A stretch of DNA of 64,000 nt. Source: Branchiostoma floridae (taxonomy: Eukaryota > Chordata > Leptocardii > Amphioxiformes > Branchiostomatidae). Position numbers and translations under genes: made by a program. Positions within the stretch are counted from its first letter, which is position 1; each line of letters begins with the position of its first letter. The notes below the pieces were generated by a model. The model had not been told where the DNA came from. It saw only the letters and a list, made by a program, of their open reading frames with translations, and did not search any database. The stretch is taken from assembly GCF_000003815.2 (NCBI RefSeq), contig NC_049987.1, forward strand, positions 4,759,341-4,823,340, given 5' to 3'. Positions 50,701-58,900 of the stretch are shown here, one piece after another.

Positions 50701-53700
50701 TGTGGTGCGCTGTGTGACATCGTTTGTACATGTATGTGTGGTGCGCTGTGTGACATCGTTTGTACATGTATGTGTGGTGCGCTGTGTGTTAGAGTCTGCT
50801 CACATCCGAGCCAGCCTCATGGCTACTGCCTCCAAATACCTGGCAGCTCTTAAGCCGGTAAGTGGGACATCGTTTGTACGTGTGTGTGTGGTGCGCTGTG
50901 TGACATCGTTTGTACATGTATGTGTGGTGCACTGTGTGACATCGTTTGTACATGTGTGTGTGGTGCGCTGTGTGACATCGTTTGTACATGTATGTGTGGT
51001 GCGCTGTGTGACATCGTTTGTACATGTATGTGTGGTGCACTGTGTGACATCGTTTGTACATGTATGTGTGGTGCACTGTGTGACATCGTTTGTACATGTA
51101 TGTGTGGTGCGCTGTGTGACATCGTTTGTACATGTGTGTGTGGTGCGCTGTGTGACATCGTTTGTACATGAATGTGTGGTGCGCTGTGTGACATCGTTTG
51201 TACATGTATGTGTGGTGCGCTGTGTGACATCGTTTGTACATGTGTGTGTGGTGCGCTGTGTGACATCGTTTGTACATGTATGTGTGGTGCGCTGTGTGAC
51301 ATCGTTTGTACATGTATGTGTGGTGCGCTGTGTGACATCGTTTGTACATGTATGTGTGGTGCACTGTGTGACATCGTTTGTACATGTGTGTGTGGTGCAC
51401 TGTGTGGCATCGTTTGTAGGTGTGTGTGGGGTGCGCTGTGTGTTAGAGTCGGCTCACATCCGAGCCTCTCTCATGGCTACTGCGTCTGAATATCTGGCAG
51501 CAGGACCTGTCGTAGTAGGGTAAGGCAAATCTGTCCTGAGTGCACAATGTATGTGAGTGTGCATATGTTTGTGCATGCATGTATTCATGCATGTATATAT
51601 GATACTGTGTTAAATCTGAAATACCTTAAGTTTACTATTATAAAGAATTGCCTGATTGGTGTTTGCCATGTTATTATCCATGTCCCCAGCTTCTGCAGCC
51701 AATGAAGGGTCTCCTAAAGAACTACATCCGTAACTCCGACTCTCAGCAGGACTGCCTACTGGCTTTAGAGGTACAGAATCACATTGTATGACTTTAACAC
51801 TGCACATCCATTCACAACTGCATGACTGTTAGCTTTATTCATCAGTCAAAGAATTAAATTATAACTAAAAAAAAAGAGCATTGAACTCCCTGGTTACATA
51901 CCCACCATGCCCCAATGCCCTTGGGAAAGGCACTTTACACAGCTTTCCCTAATGTTGGATTGACACCCACCAAGCTTCTTCAGGTAATCACAAAAGTATG
52001 CCAAATTCACATACGGATACAGTGCACCCATGTGGCAAGATTTGTACATTTTGCACCAACATGTAGAGCTTTAATTTTTTTCAATACACTGTAGTCCATG
52101 ACTGTAAGTAGGTAGAGTGTTCACCTTGCATACAGTATACGTCTTGAGTTTGATCCCGGCTATAAGTCATACCAATTTTAAGACTTTAGAAATGGCATGC
52201 CTTCTCTGCTTAGCACTCAGCATTTGGGAAAGACTGTGGAAGTTAAACACACAAGCCACTTCCAGTTGACTAGCCCCCAGCTGTAGTGATTGCAAAAAAA
52301 TTGTGCGGCTCAGGGCTACTGAAAAGAAAATGGGCACCGCCCTATGCACCTTCTGGTGTGGGAAGGACTTGAATTAAACCAACGTGACTCTAAGACAATT
52401 ATACATCAATTTTGTGAAGTTCAGAAGCACTGGTTTATCCATGTTTGATACCTATCTTTATTTTCTAACAGGAGTACTTTGGCACCCACCTAAACATCTC
52501 TGCTGTCCTGGTTTCTGTGCTGAATTTTCTGTACAACGAGGACATTTTAGAAGAAGACGGTATACTCAAGTGGTACAGGCATCCTGCCCCGTCCGGCACA
52601 CTCACACAGAAGGCACAGCAGCAGGTCCGAGCTGCGGTATGTACTGAACATCGATGTACATGTATTATGTATGGGGGATGATCAATAACGCTAGTTCACC
52701 TTTATTTGCGGGGTAACCTATATCCATTGTACCTAAAAGCCGGATATTTAGGGATATCACGTAGATGGATGGTGGTTTCAAATTGCTTTTTTTTCAATAT
52801 AATGCAGTTTGAGACCACCGTCTGCCGACTTGATATCCCGAAATACCCTGGTGTTAAATACAACGGATAACAGTTACCCCGCGAATAAAGGCGAACTAGC
52901 GTTACATTCTAGCCCTCACCCAGAAATAAAGCACACAACTCTAATTTTGTGGCACAATTACATAGTATGAAGCCTTTTATCATTATCCACCAAATTTCAA
53001 ATCATCGTGGTCATTACTTTTTAGTCAACGTCTTTTGAAAATCAGTTAGTAAGTGTTAAGAAAAGTGAGTGAACTGTGATCAGAGCTGTGTGGGTTGTGT
53101 TTCTCATGCTCTGGAATCTACATTCCCAAAATGTTTGATGAGGAAACCCTTAAAGTTTGCTGCATTTAAACTAGAAAGAAGTGGGCATTTGACTTTCAGC
53201 AGAGCTGAAGTTTGCCTGTACGTGTACACCCAACTAGGCCAAGTTGCTTCTCAATTATCCCTGTTATGTTAATTCTTCACCAAATAATAATTTGTCCGAA
53301 GAAGCTGCCTTACTTGTCTGTACAGATCAGGGCTCTAGCCAGCTCGAAATTTTTTTCCATCAGCCGATTCCCATTGTCGTGACTATCGCGAAAATTAAGT
53401 TAGAAAGACGGAACTGAGACCTTGAAAAACGGTTTTTTTATGAGATTATTGTATCCGAAAGGGCGCCAACTTACTAAGTCAACAATCATAACAATAGCAA
53501 AACAAACTGTGTGGCTTTCCGACCGTGGACAGCGTCCCCAAGCCGCCTGTAGCTTCCACCAAGAATTTTTGTCAAGGTTGACGGATTAGTTAAAAAAAAT
53601 TCCGTCACACGCAGCAAATTTCTGTCAATTGACGGAAAAACGGACACTGGTTAGAGCCCTGATACAGATGTTGAGAGTCTCTTTTCTTCATCCGTAGGCG

Positions 53701-53760
53701 ACCAAGTTTATCCAGTGGCTGCAAGAGGCAGAAGAGGAATCTGAGGAAGAATCAGACTGA
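32790..53760 (+). CDS. EIF2B5: eIF2B epsilon subunit, catalytic guanine-nucleotide exchange subunit, complete
   Basis: The product is the catalytic subunit of eIF2B, which recharges eIF2 with GTP in the cytosol. Seventeen exons: 32790-32909, 33860-33984, 34705-34818, 35451-35522, 41496-41570, 42384-42483, 44589-44744, 45291-45376, 46377-46505, 47011-47111, 47796-47941, 48641-48809, 49423-49580, 50213-50413, 51690-51770, 52472-52636, 53698-53760. They total 2061 nt, 686 residues (human 721), with all phases consistent. The N-terminal nucleotidyltransferase-like domain begins [39 protein letters not shown] and [17 protein letters not shown] are strongly conserved. A left-handed beta-helix spans about residues 326-430 ([20 protein letters not shown]). 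The C-terminal eIF5C/W2 domain covers residues 518-686 and ends [17 protein letters not shown]. Intron 7 has a GC donor (44745). A gene is nested antisense in intron 4, and introns 12 and 14 carry exon-derived tandem arrays. Confidence 0.96.
33515..33588 (-). pseudogene. Orphan copy of OTU gene exon 1
   Basis: The minus strand encodes [20 protein letters not shown] then YKES, has the same 74-nt length as exon 1 of OTU gene A, and keeps the GTAAGT donor. Similarity extends on the intron side (33440-33514). Lys7 of the myristoylation-type start is Ile here. No OTU catalytic exon follows on this strand down to 32790. It lies antisense in EIF2B5 intron 1, so it is most simply a duplication remnant. 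Confidence 0.75.
34360..34570. repeat. Cryptically simple TGTGTACTACAT-rich stretch
   Basis: Short imperfect repeats of tgtgtactacat and tgtgctacatg alternate with CA-rich variants. This is low-complexity intron sequence of EIF2B5. Confidence 0.5.
35680..36118. mobile_element. Foldback-like interspersed repeat
   Basis: The left end (gcaccagaagttgagaaaat, gtgtcctcgaac) recurs inverted at the right end (gagagcaccaaatttc, taacttctggcac). The left half is also similar to 20560-20840. It lies in EIF2B5 intron 4 with no coding frame of note. Confidence 0.5.
37042..40223 (-). CDS. DED protein with TRADD-N-like region and basic coiled coil, nested in EIF2B5 intron 4
   Basis: Four exons in transcript order: 39938-40223, 38231-38836, 37932-38065, 37042-37368; all phases join to 450 residues. 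A second Met codon lies two codons downstream (40217). Exon 1 encodes a death effector domain ([20 protein letters not shown] through [18 protein letters not shown]), helix pattern and REDF like the DED RxDL motif. Exon 2, residues about 122-290, resembles the N-terminal domain of TRADD. The best stretch, [20 protein letters not shown] followed by [11 protein letters not shown], corresponds to LRF...FLRAYREGAL in human TRADD; this is from memory and unaligned. Exon 4 is an Ala/Glu/Arg-rich helix (about 100 residues) ending [18 protein letters not shown] and a TRADD-like module together suggest an adaptor in death-receptor or NF-kB signalling, as inference. The gene lies wholly inside an intron of EIF2B5 on the other strand. 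Confidence 0.72.
37430..37610. repeat. (CA)n-rich microsatellite
   Basis: Imperfect CA dinucleotide runs such as cacgcacacacacacacaga lie in the last intron region around the nested DED gene. Confidence 0.8.
42900..44160 (+). mobile_element. 5'-truncated LINE (CR1/L2-like) reverse transcriptase with 3' TTGA tail
   Basis: An open frame at 42916-43992 (up to 358 residues) carries the C-terminal half of a non-[34 protein letters not shown], the catalytic box FVDDL (usual YADD), [20 protein letters not shown], then [18 protein letters not shown] and a typical tail. The 3' part ends with an AATAAA near 44126 and a (TTGA)n run at about 44138-44159. The 5' end is missing, as in most LINE insertions, so it is not autonomous. 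It lies in EIF2B5 intron 6, same strand, and still has an uninterrupted frame, implying a fairly recent insertion. Confidence 0.85.
44476..44562. mobile_element. Fragment of the tactgtaaatgca foldback family
   Basis: Contains cagtggttttgagtttgcag and ends ccaccgcaagcatttctgca then ttgacagta. It sits about 27 bp upstream of EIF2B5 exon 7. Confidence 0.5.
44745..44746 (+). other. GC splice donor of EIF2B5 intron 7
   Basis: The conserved reading VHEE/IMGNQ requires a junction after gaagag, and the intron then begins gcaagt. No GT in phase fits nearby. GC-AG introns are a known minor class. Confidence 0.75.
45405..45565 (-). repeat. SINE family B 3' fragment
   Basis: Contains gccctgtggcaca, ccttgctgtttctgtagcag and ggcacttcctcgaacac, in the order seen in the copies at 6031-6483 and 14905-15100. 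Confidence 0.55.
45646..45958. mobile_element. MITE-like foldback, second copy, opposite orientation to 14481-14832
   Basis: Termini cagggcttgaaat and atttcgagccctg; flanking duplication cttgta at 45640-45645 and 45959-45964. The interior matches the reverse complement of the copy at 14481-14832 (for example ctaagtgttagaaagataat). Lies in EIF2B5 intron 8. Confidence 0.82.
48195..48330 (+). repeat. Interspersed repeat, second copy of the 9690-9860 family
   Basis: Runs from gttagggtataaaagaccag to gttgcttgagtaactacg, with the hammerhead-like motif at 48236-48277. Lies in EIF2B5 intron 11. Confidence 0.6.
48236..48277 (+). ncRNA. Hammerhead-ribozyme-like motif, second copy
   Basis: Core CTGATGA at 48240-48246, stem II AGATAG/CTGTCT (48248-48253 with 48260-48265, one G-T pair), then GAAA and C-ATC. 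Stem I is weakened (GTC with GAC). Compared with the copy at 9734, the GAAATGTC / GAAACATC difference is what CpG decay of an ancestral GAAACGTC would give. Confidence 0.28.
48795..49060. repeat. Tandem array seeded by EIF2B5 exon 12 and its donor
   Basis: The exon end and donor catctgggaaggtaggg is followed by a second near-identical unit (period 44 bp, ending at 48853) with a full donor, then more divergent copies (catctggggag; gggagaaggtagggtaacat) to about 49060. Confidence 0.75.
50414..51520. repeat. 36-bp minisatellite with three extra copies of EIF2B5 exon 14 3' end
   Basis: Blocks of a 36-bp unit (gacatcgtttgtacatgtat then gtgtggtgcgctgtgt) at about 50430-50520, 50615-50780 and 50866-51430 are separated by near-copies of the exon 14 end ([19 protein letters not shown]) at about 50515-50605, 50775-50866 and 51428-51500. 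The first two copies keep the gtaagt donor. The minisatellite unit itself resembles exon 14 coding sequence gtgtgtggtgcgctgtgt. Confidence 0.9.
52105..52378 (+). repeat. tRNA-derived SINE, family A, plus strand
   Basis: A-box-like gtaggtagagtgttc, B-box-like gagtttgatcccgg, then ccttctctgcttagcactca, gactagcccccagctg and gtgggaaggactt. Lies in EIF2B5 intron 15. Confidence 0.7.
52687..52903. mobile_element. Foldback element with 30-bp-class inverted ends
   Basis: aacgctagttcacctttatt then gcggggtaac at the left is mirrored at the right by gttaccccgcgaataaaggc then gaactagcgtt. Similar end pieces occur at about 24494 and 25360-25391 in the OTU gene A intron. No coding frame. Confidence 0.75.
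53328..53661. mobile_element. hAT-like non-autonomous element with 8-bp target duplication
   Basis: Ends cagggctctagccag and ctggttagagccctg. Flanks gtacagat and atacagat form an 8-bp duplication with one mismatch, as expected of hAT elements. It ends about 36 bp before the last EIF2B5 exon. Confidence 0.7.
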
Positions 53761-53997
53761 ATTTCTCCAGAGGGAACCTCGACAGTACAGATCAAAATCA
53801 CTCCTGAAGGAACCTTGATACAGCTCCAACGATTTAGAAAGTTAATGAAGAAATCTCTTACGCAGGCGGTATTGAACTATAATGGGGAATGAAGATTTCT
53901 GACTACGTGGTGAAACATGTATTTAATATTCCATTATGCTTACCAGGACTGGTGAGTTGAGGTGAGTGCTTGCCGCATATGACCAAGCATTATCCGT

Positions 53998-54003
53998 AAT
54001 AAA
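53998..54003 (+). other. Polyadenylation signal of EIF2B5
   Basis: AATAAA 238 bases after the EIF2B5 stop codon, the first such hexamer downstream on this strand. Confidence 0.6.
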
Positions 54004-54081
54004 CCACATCTTCAAGCTGGTGTAAGAATCTGGCTCAGAGTGTTTTTGTAATAAGTTCTACATCTGTCTTCTTACATTGTA

Positions 54082-54660
54082 CGAGGGGCATTCAATAAGT
54101 AATAACTCTGACTCATTTCCCATAGCAGGAGATTAATGAAACTTAGTTTACAGTTATTAGTCTTTCTCTTATAGGAACCACCCAGAGTTATGCATTTCTC
54201 CCATCGTTTGATTTAGCTCTGGACTCCATTTTTGTAGGACACCCCAGGTTGGTCCTCCAACAGATGCCTCATCAATGGCAGAAGAGGAACGCCCAGGTCT
54301 GGGAGCTGCTTCCACAGACTTCCGGCCATGTTTGAATTCAGGATGCCAGAGTTTTACAAGGTCATATGATGGGGCATCATCACCATAAGTTTCTTTCATT
54401 TCATCAAAAGTCTCCTTTGGTGTGCGTCCTTTCAAATACAAAAACCGGATCACTGCGCGGCACTCAACTGGCTCCATTTCACACCTGGTCCATTTCACAC
54501 CTGATTCAGTTCATACACCGGTAAATCAGAAACCACAATTAGTCCAGAGCTCTTTTTTGCAACATAAACTATAGAGATTTAAATCATTACACATGCAAAC
54601 TTTCATCTAGTGTAGACAACTGGAAGTGGGTCAGAGTTATTACTTATTGAACGCCCCTCG
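54082..54660 (-). mobile_element. Internally deleted mariner-type transposon
   Basis: Imperfect ~40-bp terminal inverted repeats begin cgaggggc(a/g)ttcaataagt and are flanked by TA on both sides (54080-54081, 54661-54662). A minus-strand frame (54169-54498) encodes only the N-terminal helix-turn-helix part of a mariner-type transposase (CRAVIRFLYLKGRTPKETFD through FKHGRKSVEAAPRPGRSSS). The catalytic DDE region is absent, and the 579-bp length is about half that of a full mariner. Non-autonomous. Confidence 0.85.
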
Positions 54661-55359
54661 TACATACATCTTAAGTGCACCTTTTCAACACATCATCAGC
54701 TCCTAGAGGGAGGGCAGTTATGTCCAAAACCAATTGTCAATCGCAATTAGCAGTTTGACCAATGCTAGCATGACAACTACATATGTACTAAATACGATAC
54801 ACTTTATTTTTACACACAAAGGATAACTGCACAGTTACACGAATTTGGTTAACATATCCCGATCAATCACAATGTTACAATATTGTTTACCTCATCTATA
54901 GTTCCTTAAGTTAGACACAGTACGTGACCGAAAACATCTTTAATTACCTTAATTAAGTTCGTCACTTCTAAAAATTCACATCTTAGGCAAACCAATAGTC
55001 TAGCATCAGTGCACATGAACTGCAAGCATTATATTGTACATACATATGTATATGATATGTATAATGTTACAGCTCATGGGACTTAAAACGTACATGATGT
55101 TAGATACTTATATATATACAGTATATCGTGGCGTAGTCAGCCACCTCTAGTCATACACAACCCACATTCCAACAGTCCTGTCCATTTTCAAAATTTACAT
55201 AGTTATCCCCACCCTGTCCTGAACAACCACGTCCTTACCAACTATTTTCCTAAATTCAGGTTTGACTGTAGTCTAGTCTTTCCACAAACTTTCTTCAATG
55301 GTGCAAAACACCAGCGTTTGGTTTTGTTTCCCTTTGCCAATGTACTTTGTCTCACAGTA

Positions 55360-55640
55360 TCACTGTAGCTCAACTGGTAGCAGCCACACATTTGAGCTAC
55401 AGATTCCAATTGGTAACTGGGAGACCATGGTTCAAATTCTAGGAAGGGCATCTTGTTTGGGGCTGCACCTGTCTTTCAGAAGGGAGATAAAATGGGGACT
55501 CCCTGGTTCAGCAAGGTGCAACAAGCACATTTATGGGGAGGGCTAGCAACCCCTCCCTGTAAAAGTATACGTCGTGCTACTGACACAGCAAGGACATGTA
55601 CACTTGCTTTACTTATGTGCCACTAAGTACATGTACTAAA
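55360..55640 (+). repeat. tRNA-derived SINE, family B, plus strand
   Basis: A-box-like gtagctcaactggtagcagc at 55365 and B-box-like ggttcaaattct at 55429, spaced as in a tRNA promoter, followed by gggcatcttgttt, ccctccctgtaaaagtatac and a gtgccac tail. Homologous minus-strand copies lie in SEC63 and EIF2B5. Confidence 0.75.
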
Positions 55641-55920
55641 CTTTATACAAAGTGAACAACAATCACCTATAGCCTTTGCTATATCATAATGAAATATCAT
55701 CATCATCATCATCGGTTGACGTGATCACACATGTTCGCACATGTTTACACACGACGGGGTTATACCGCCCCTTACGGGGTGACATACCCTTTCGCTGGCT
55801 AATTACAAGACAGGGATGCGCCAGGTCTCCCGTCCATCATCACCATACAATGTTTTGATATAGTCTTTGCAAATATACAACAGCCATATACCTTACCTGC
55901 TACATTTATGCATGCAAATA

Positions 55921-55926
55921 TTTATT
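55921..55926 (-). other. Polyadenylation signal of the Cys-loop channel gene
   Basis: AATAAA on the minus strand, 24 bases after the stop at 55950. Confidence 0.5.
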
Positions 55927-55949
55927 TCATATAGTCCGTTTGGTAACAA

Positions 55950-58900
55950 TCAAAAGTGATCGTAGTAGTACAGCCAGTATACAATATTAAAGAAGAAGAA
56001 AGCCGTTGGAAAAAGAACCCTGCTGGTCTCATCTATGATGGAGGCTTTGTCTTTCCCAACACTCTTCTCCTTGCTCTTGGCTTTCTCCAGCTTGTTGTTG
56101 AAAAGGAAAGCTGTCAACTTGCTGAGGTTCGTCTGGACGGAGGAGGGTACAGACTGGTCCTTTTGAGAGATGTCCACTTTCTCTCCGTGGTAAGTAGGCT
56201 TGCCGGGTACGTTGGACTTGTTTTGAAGTCGGGGAAGGCTTTCAGTTGGTGACACGGCAGGCTTGCTCTTTGCTTTGGCGAGCTGAGACTGAAAGATTAA
56301 TTAGAATAGCTAAAATAAATCTCAAGTTCACACGGGTTGCCAGAAAGAGCGGTCCTGTCCTGATAGCGGAAAAAGCTGTACAGTCCGGTTAGGGGGTGGA
56401 AAAGTGGTCCGCTTTCATTTAGAAAGTGATAGAAGTGCAATCAGTATCATATCGCGTTCGTGAATAACAAAATGTGGAGCACACTGATTGTCTGTATAAG
56501 GATCTGAATGCAAATATCTAGTTTGTTTACGCCAGATTTTTTAGACAAATTGGCATGGGATGCATATGGTCACTTTATTTCAGTGGGCGCAAGCAAGCTG
56601 TTGGACTGATTTTCATTGAAGAAAATTCCTGATCTCCAATTGATAAAAGGGAATGGTTCTCTGGAGTAACAGGTGTATGGCCACAAGCTTTTGTGGAAGA
56701 AGCTCATACATGTATTGCCATCTTCATCATATAATGCTGTTACAATAAGGAAGACTAAATTGTAACTTTAAAGTCAATTTTTTTCAAGCAGGGGTCATAC
56801 GTCACTGTGTTTGGCCTACCTTGGCTTTATTTGCATTGTTCATGAGATAGTTGACGACAGCATACTCAATCAGCGCAAGAAAGACGAAAGCCTGACATGC
56901 TAGAACCCAGACGTCGATGGCTCTGACATACGATACCTGCAACAAAATGTACCTTTTAACCTTTGAAGGTCAGAAAAATATTCTTGTCTCTTGTTGAAGA
57001 CTAATTTAAAGTAAACAAAGACTTCTTCGTTACACAACTTTGTTGAATTCTTCAGTAAACGTTTTAACGTTGAAATGCGTGTTGAAGATAAAAGAAGGTT
57101 GTGTAAAGACGAATATTACCAACCTGATGAAACTATTTAAGGATAAACTTTAAGTACCAGATAAACTCTCACCACCTGGAGCTCTCAGCGTTTTCGGCTA
57201 GATGAAGATGTCCTTTTGTACCCAGATCCAGGACTGATTTTAACTGTCCCAACTTAGTCCGCTAGCTGCAGGGTATTCCCAGATATCCTGTGTGGCTACC
57301 TCTCTATGTTTTCGGGTAAGTGACTGCATCCTTTTGCCAGGTCCCGGTTTGACTTTAATAGCAAGGACCTATCCGTGCCCCAAAATAGCCCGGTAGCTGC
57401 CGTGTGTCATGATCAGACGGGGCAATTAGAGGTCACGCCCAAAAAGTACAGAAAAGCAGCCCGTAAACTACCTGAAGGGACCCTTTTTCCAAATGGGAAC
57501 GCATAATAACCATGGTGAATATGGGTGAATACTTACATGAGGCATCCCCACCACCCTGGTAGCCTGTGTCACCATGGTGAGCACCGTGGTGATCCCGAGT
57601 GCCACCCGGGCCGGCACAGCGGCGGGGTTGATCCAGAACGCCACCCACGACAGGCAGACGATCGTCACGCAGGGGATGAACAGCTCGAAAAGGTGAGAAG
57701 AGAGAAGGCGGCTGAAGAAAAGCGTGATCTCTAGGCTGGTGTAGGTGTTGGCTGTGGCTAGTGAGAATGAAAAGTACATTTTTATAGCTTCATTAAAAGA
57801 TCAATAAATACTGAACAAGTATTTTCAGAAGCTATTTTACAAACATAAAACACTCACCATTAACAACAAGCTTATAATCATTCCTCTAAGCCTCCTCAAG
57901 TTAAAATGACATACTAAAACCTAAGTCACATGACCTGAGCGGAAGTGTGACGTCTGCATTGTGTCAAAGGTGCCGGCAGGCAGTATCGGCCCGAGTCTCT
58001 TTTAATGTATAATAGTCGTTTTGGCTTCTAGTGTAGATGGCCCTTTTATCTCTTCTTCAAACTGGATATGCGATACAAAACTTACAAAGAGGTCATGCTA
58101 ATGATTTCGCCTTGGCCCAAACAATACTTTGCCTCAAAGGCATAAGCTTGCAACGTTGGTAATACAACAAGTTTATACTCACCATTGGCGGACACCAAGC
58201 TACAGTTAGCTGTCTGGTGCTGGCATGACCCCACATAGTTCTGACAGGTCTCGTCATCCTTTGCCTCCAGGCCACACTTCCACGGCTGGTAGCTACATTC
58301 CGTCTGGGAGTAGGCGCAGCCCTTTCCTATATTAACATTTCAATATTTTATCGTAGCCTAACAACACACCAAATATAAAAGCAATCCATCCAGCCGCTCT
58401 GTTTTGAATCCGAGTGTCCACATAAAACGATAACCTTCATATTGATAATCACATGGCCTGCGCAACAATTCAAGCGAACGCCGACCGAATGTCAAAATCG
58501 ACCGAGCGTTAAACGTATTTTTCACAGAAAAAAATGCCCCGTCACAAATTGGACAGAGCTAGGTTTAAATCCCAACGGACGAGTTGCTAAAATTTGCCAG
58601 ATGCCCAAGTAATCACCAGGACGTCGGTCGTACTTTGGCCGAATATGCCCATTTTGAGCTCGCCAACACGTCGGCTGAGCTCAGTTCTTGACATTTTGAC
58701 GGGCCGGGAGCGTAAGAAATGATGGTGCTTCTGTTACAGATATGTACATTCACCTTCAGCAGTGTCGAGGAAGGAGTTTGCAAAGCTCCTTATCTGCACG
58801 CTGTAGATCTGGAACTGGGAATGGACGGATGGAAGATCTGTGGTCAGCGGGGCTGATGCTATCCACTCAAACCACGGTTCCAATAGCAAGTGTATGCCAT

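Larger units (their letters stand above)
54663..55949. other. Intergenic region 3' of EIF2B5 and of the channel gene
   Basis: AT-rich, with a SINE at 55360-55640 and a short piece at 55755-55795 (gttataccgccccttacggg) that also occurs at 26979-27010 in the OTU centre. No exon seen. Confidence 0.5.

Noticed and set aside
50630-51523. Regular 36-bp array that could be mistaken for a CRISPR array or a repeat-protein gene
   Set aside because: There are no unique spacers; units are contiguous and near-identical within a eukaryotic intron. No start, splice acceptor or codon pattern supports a dedicated protein gene.
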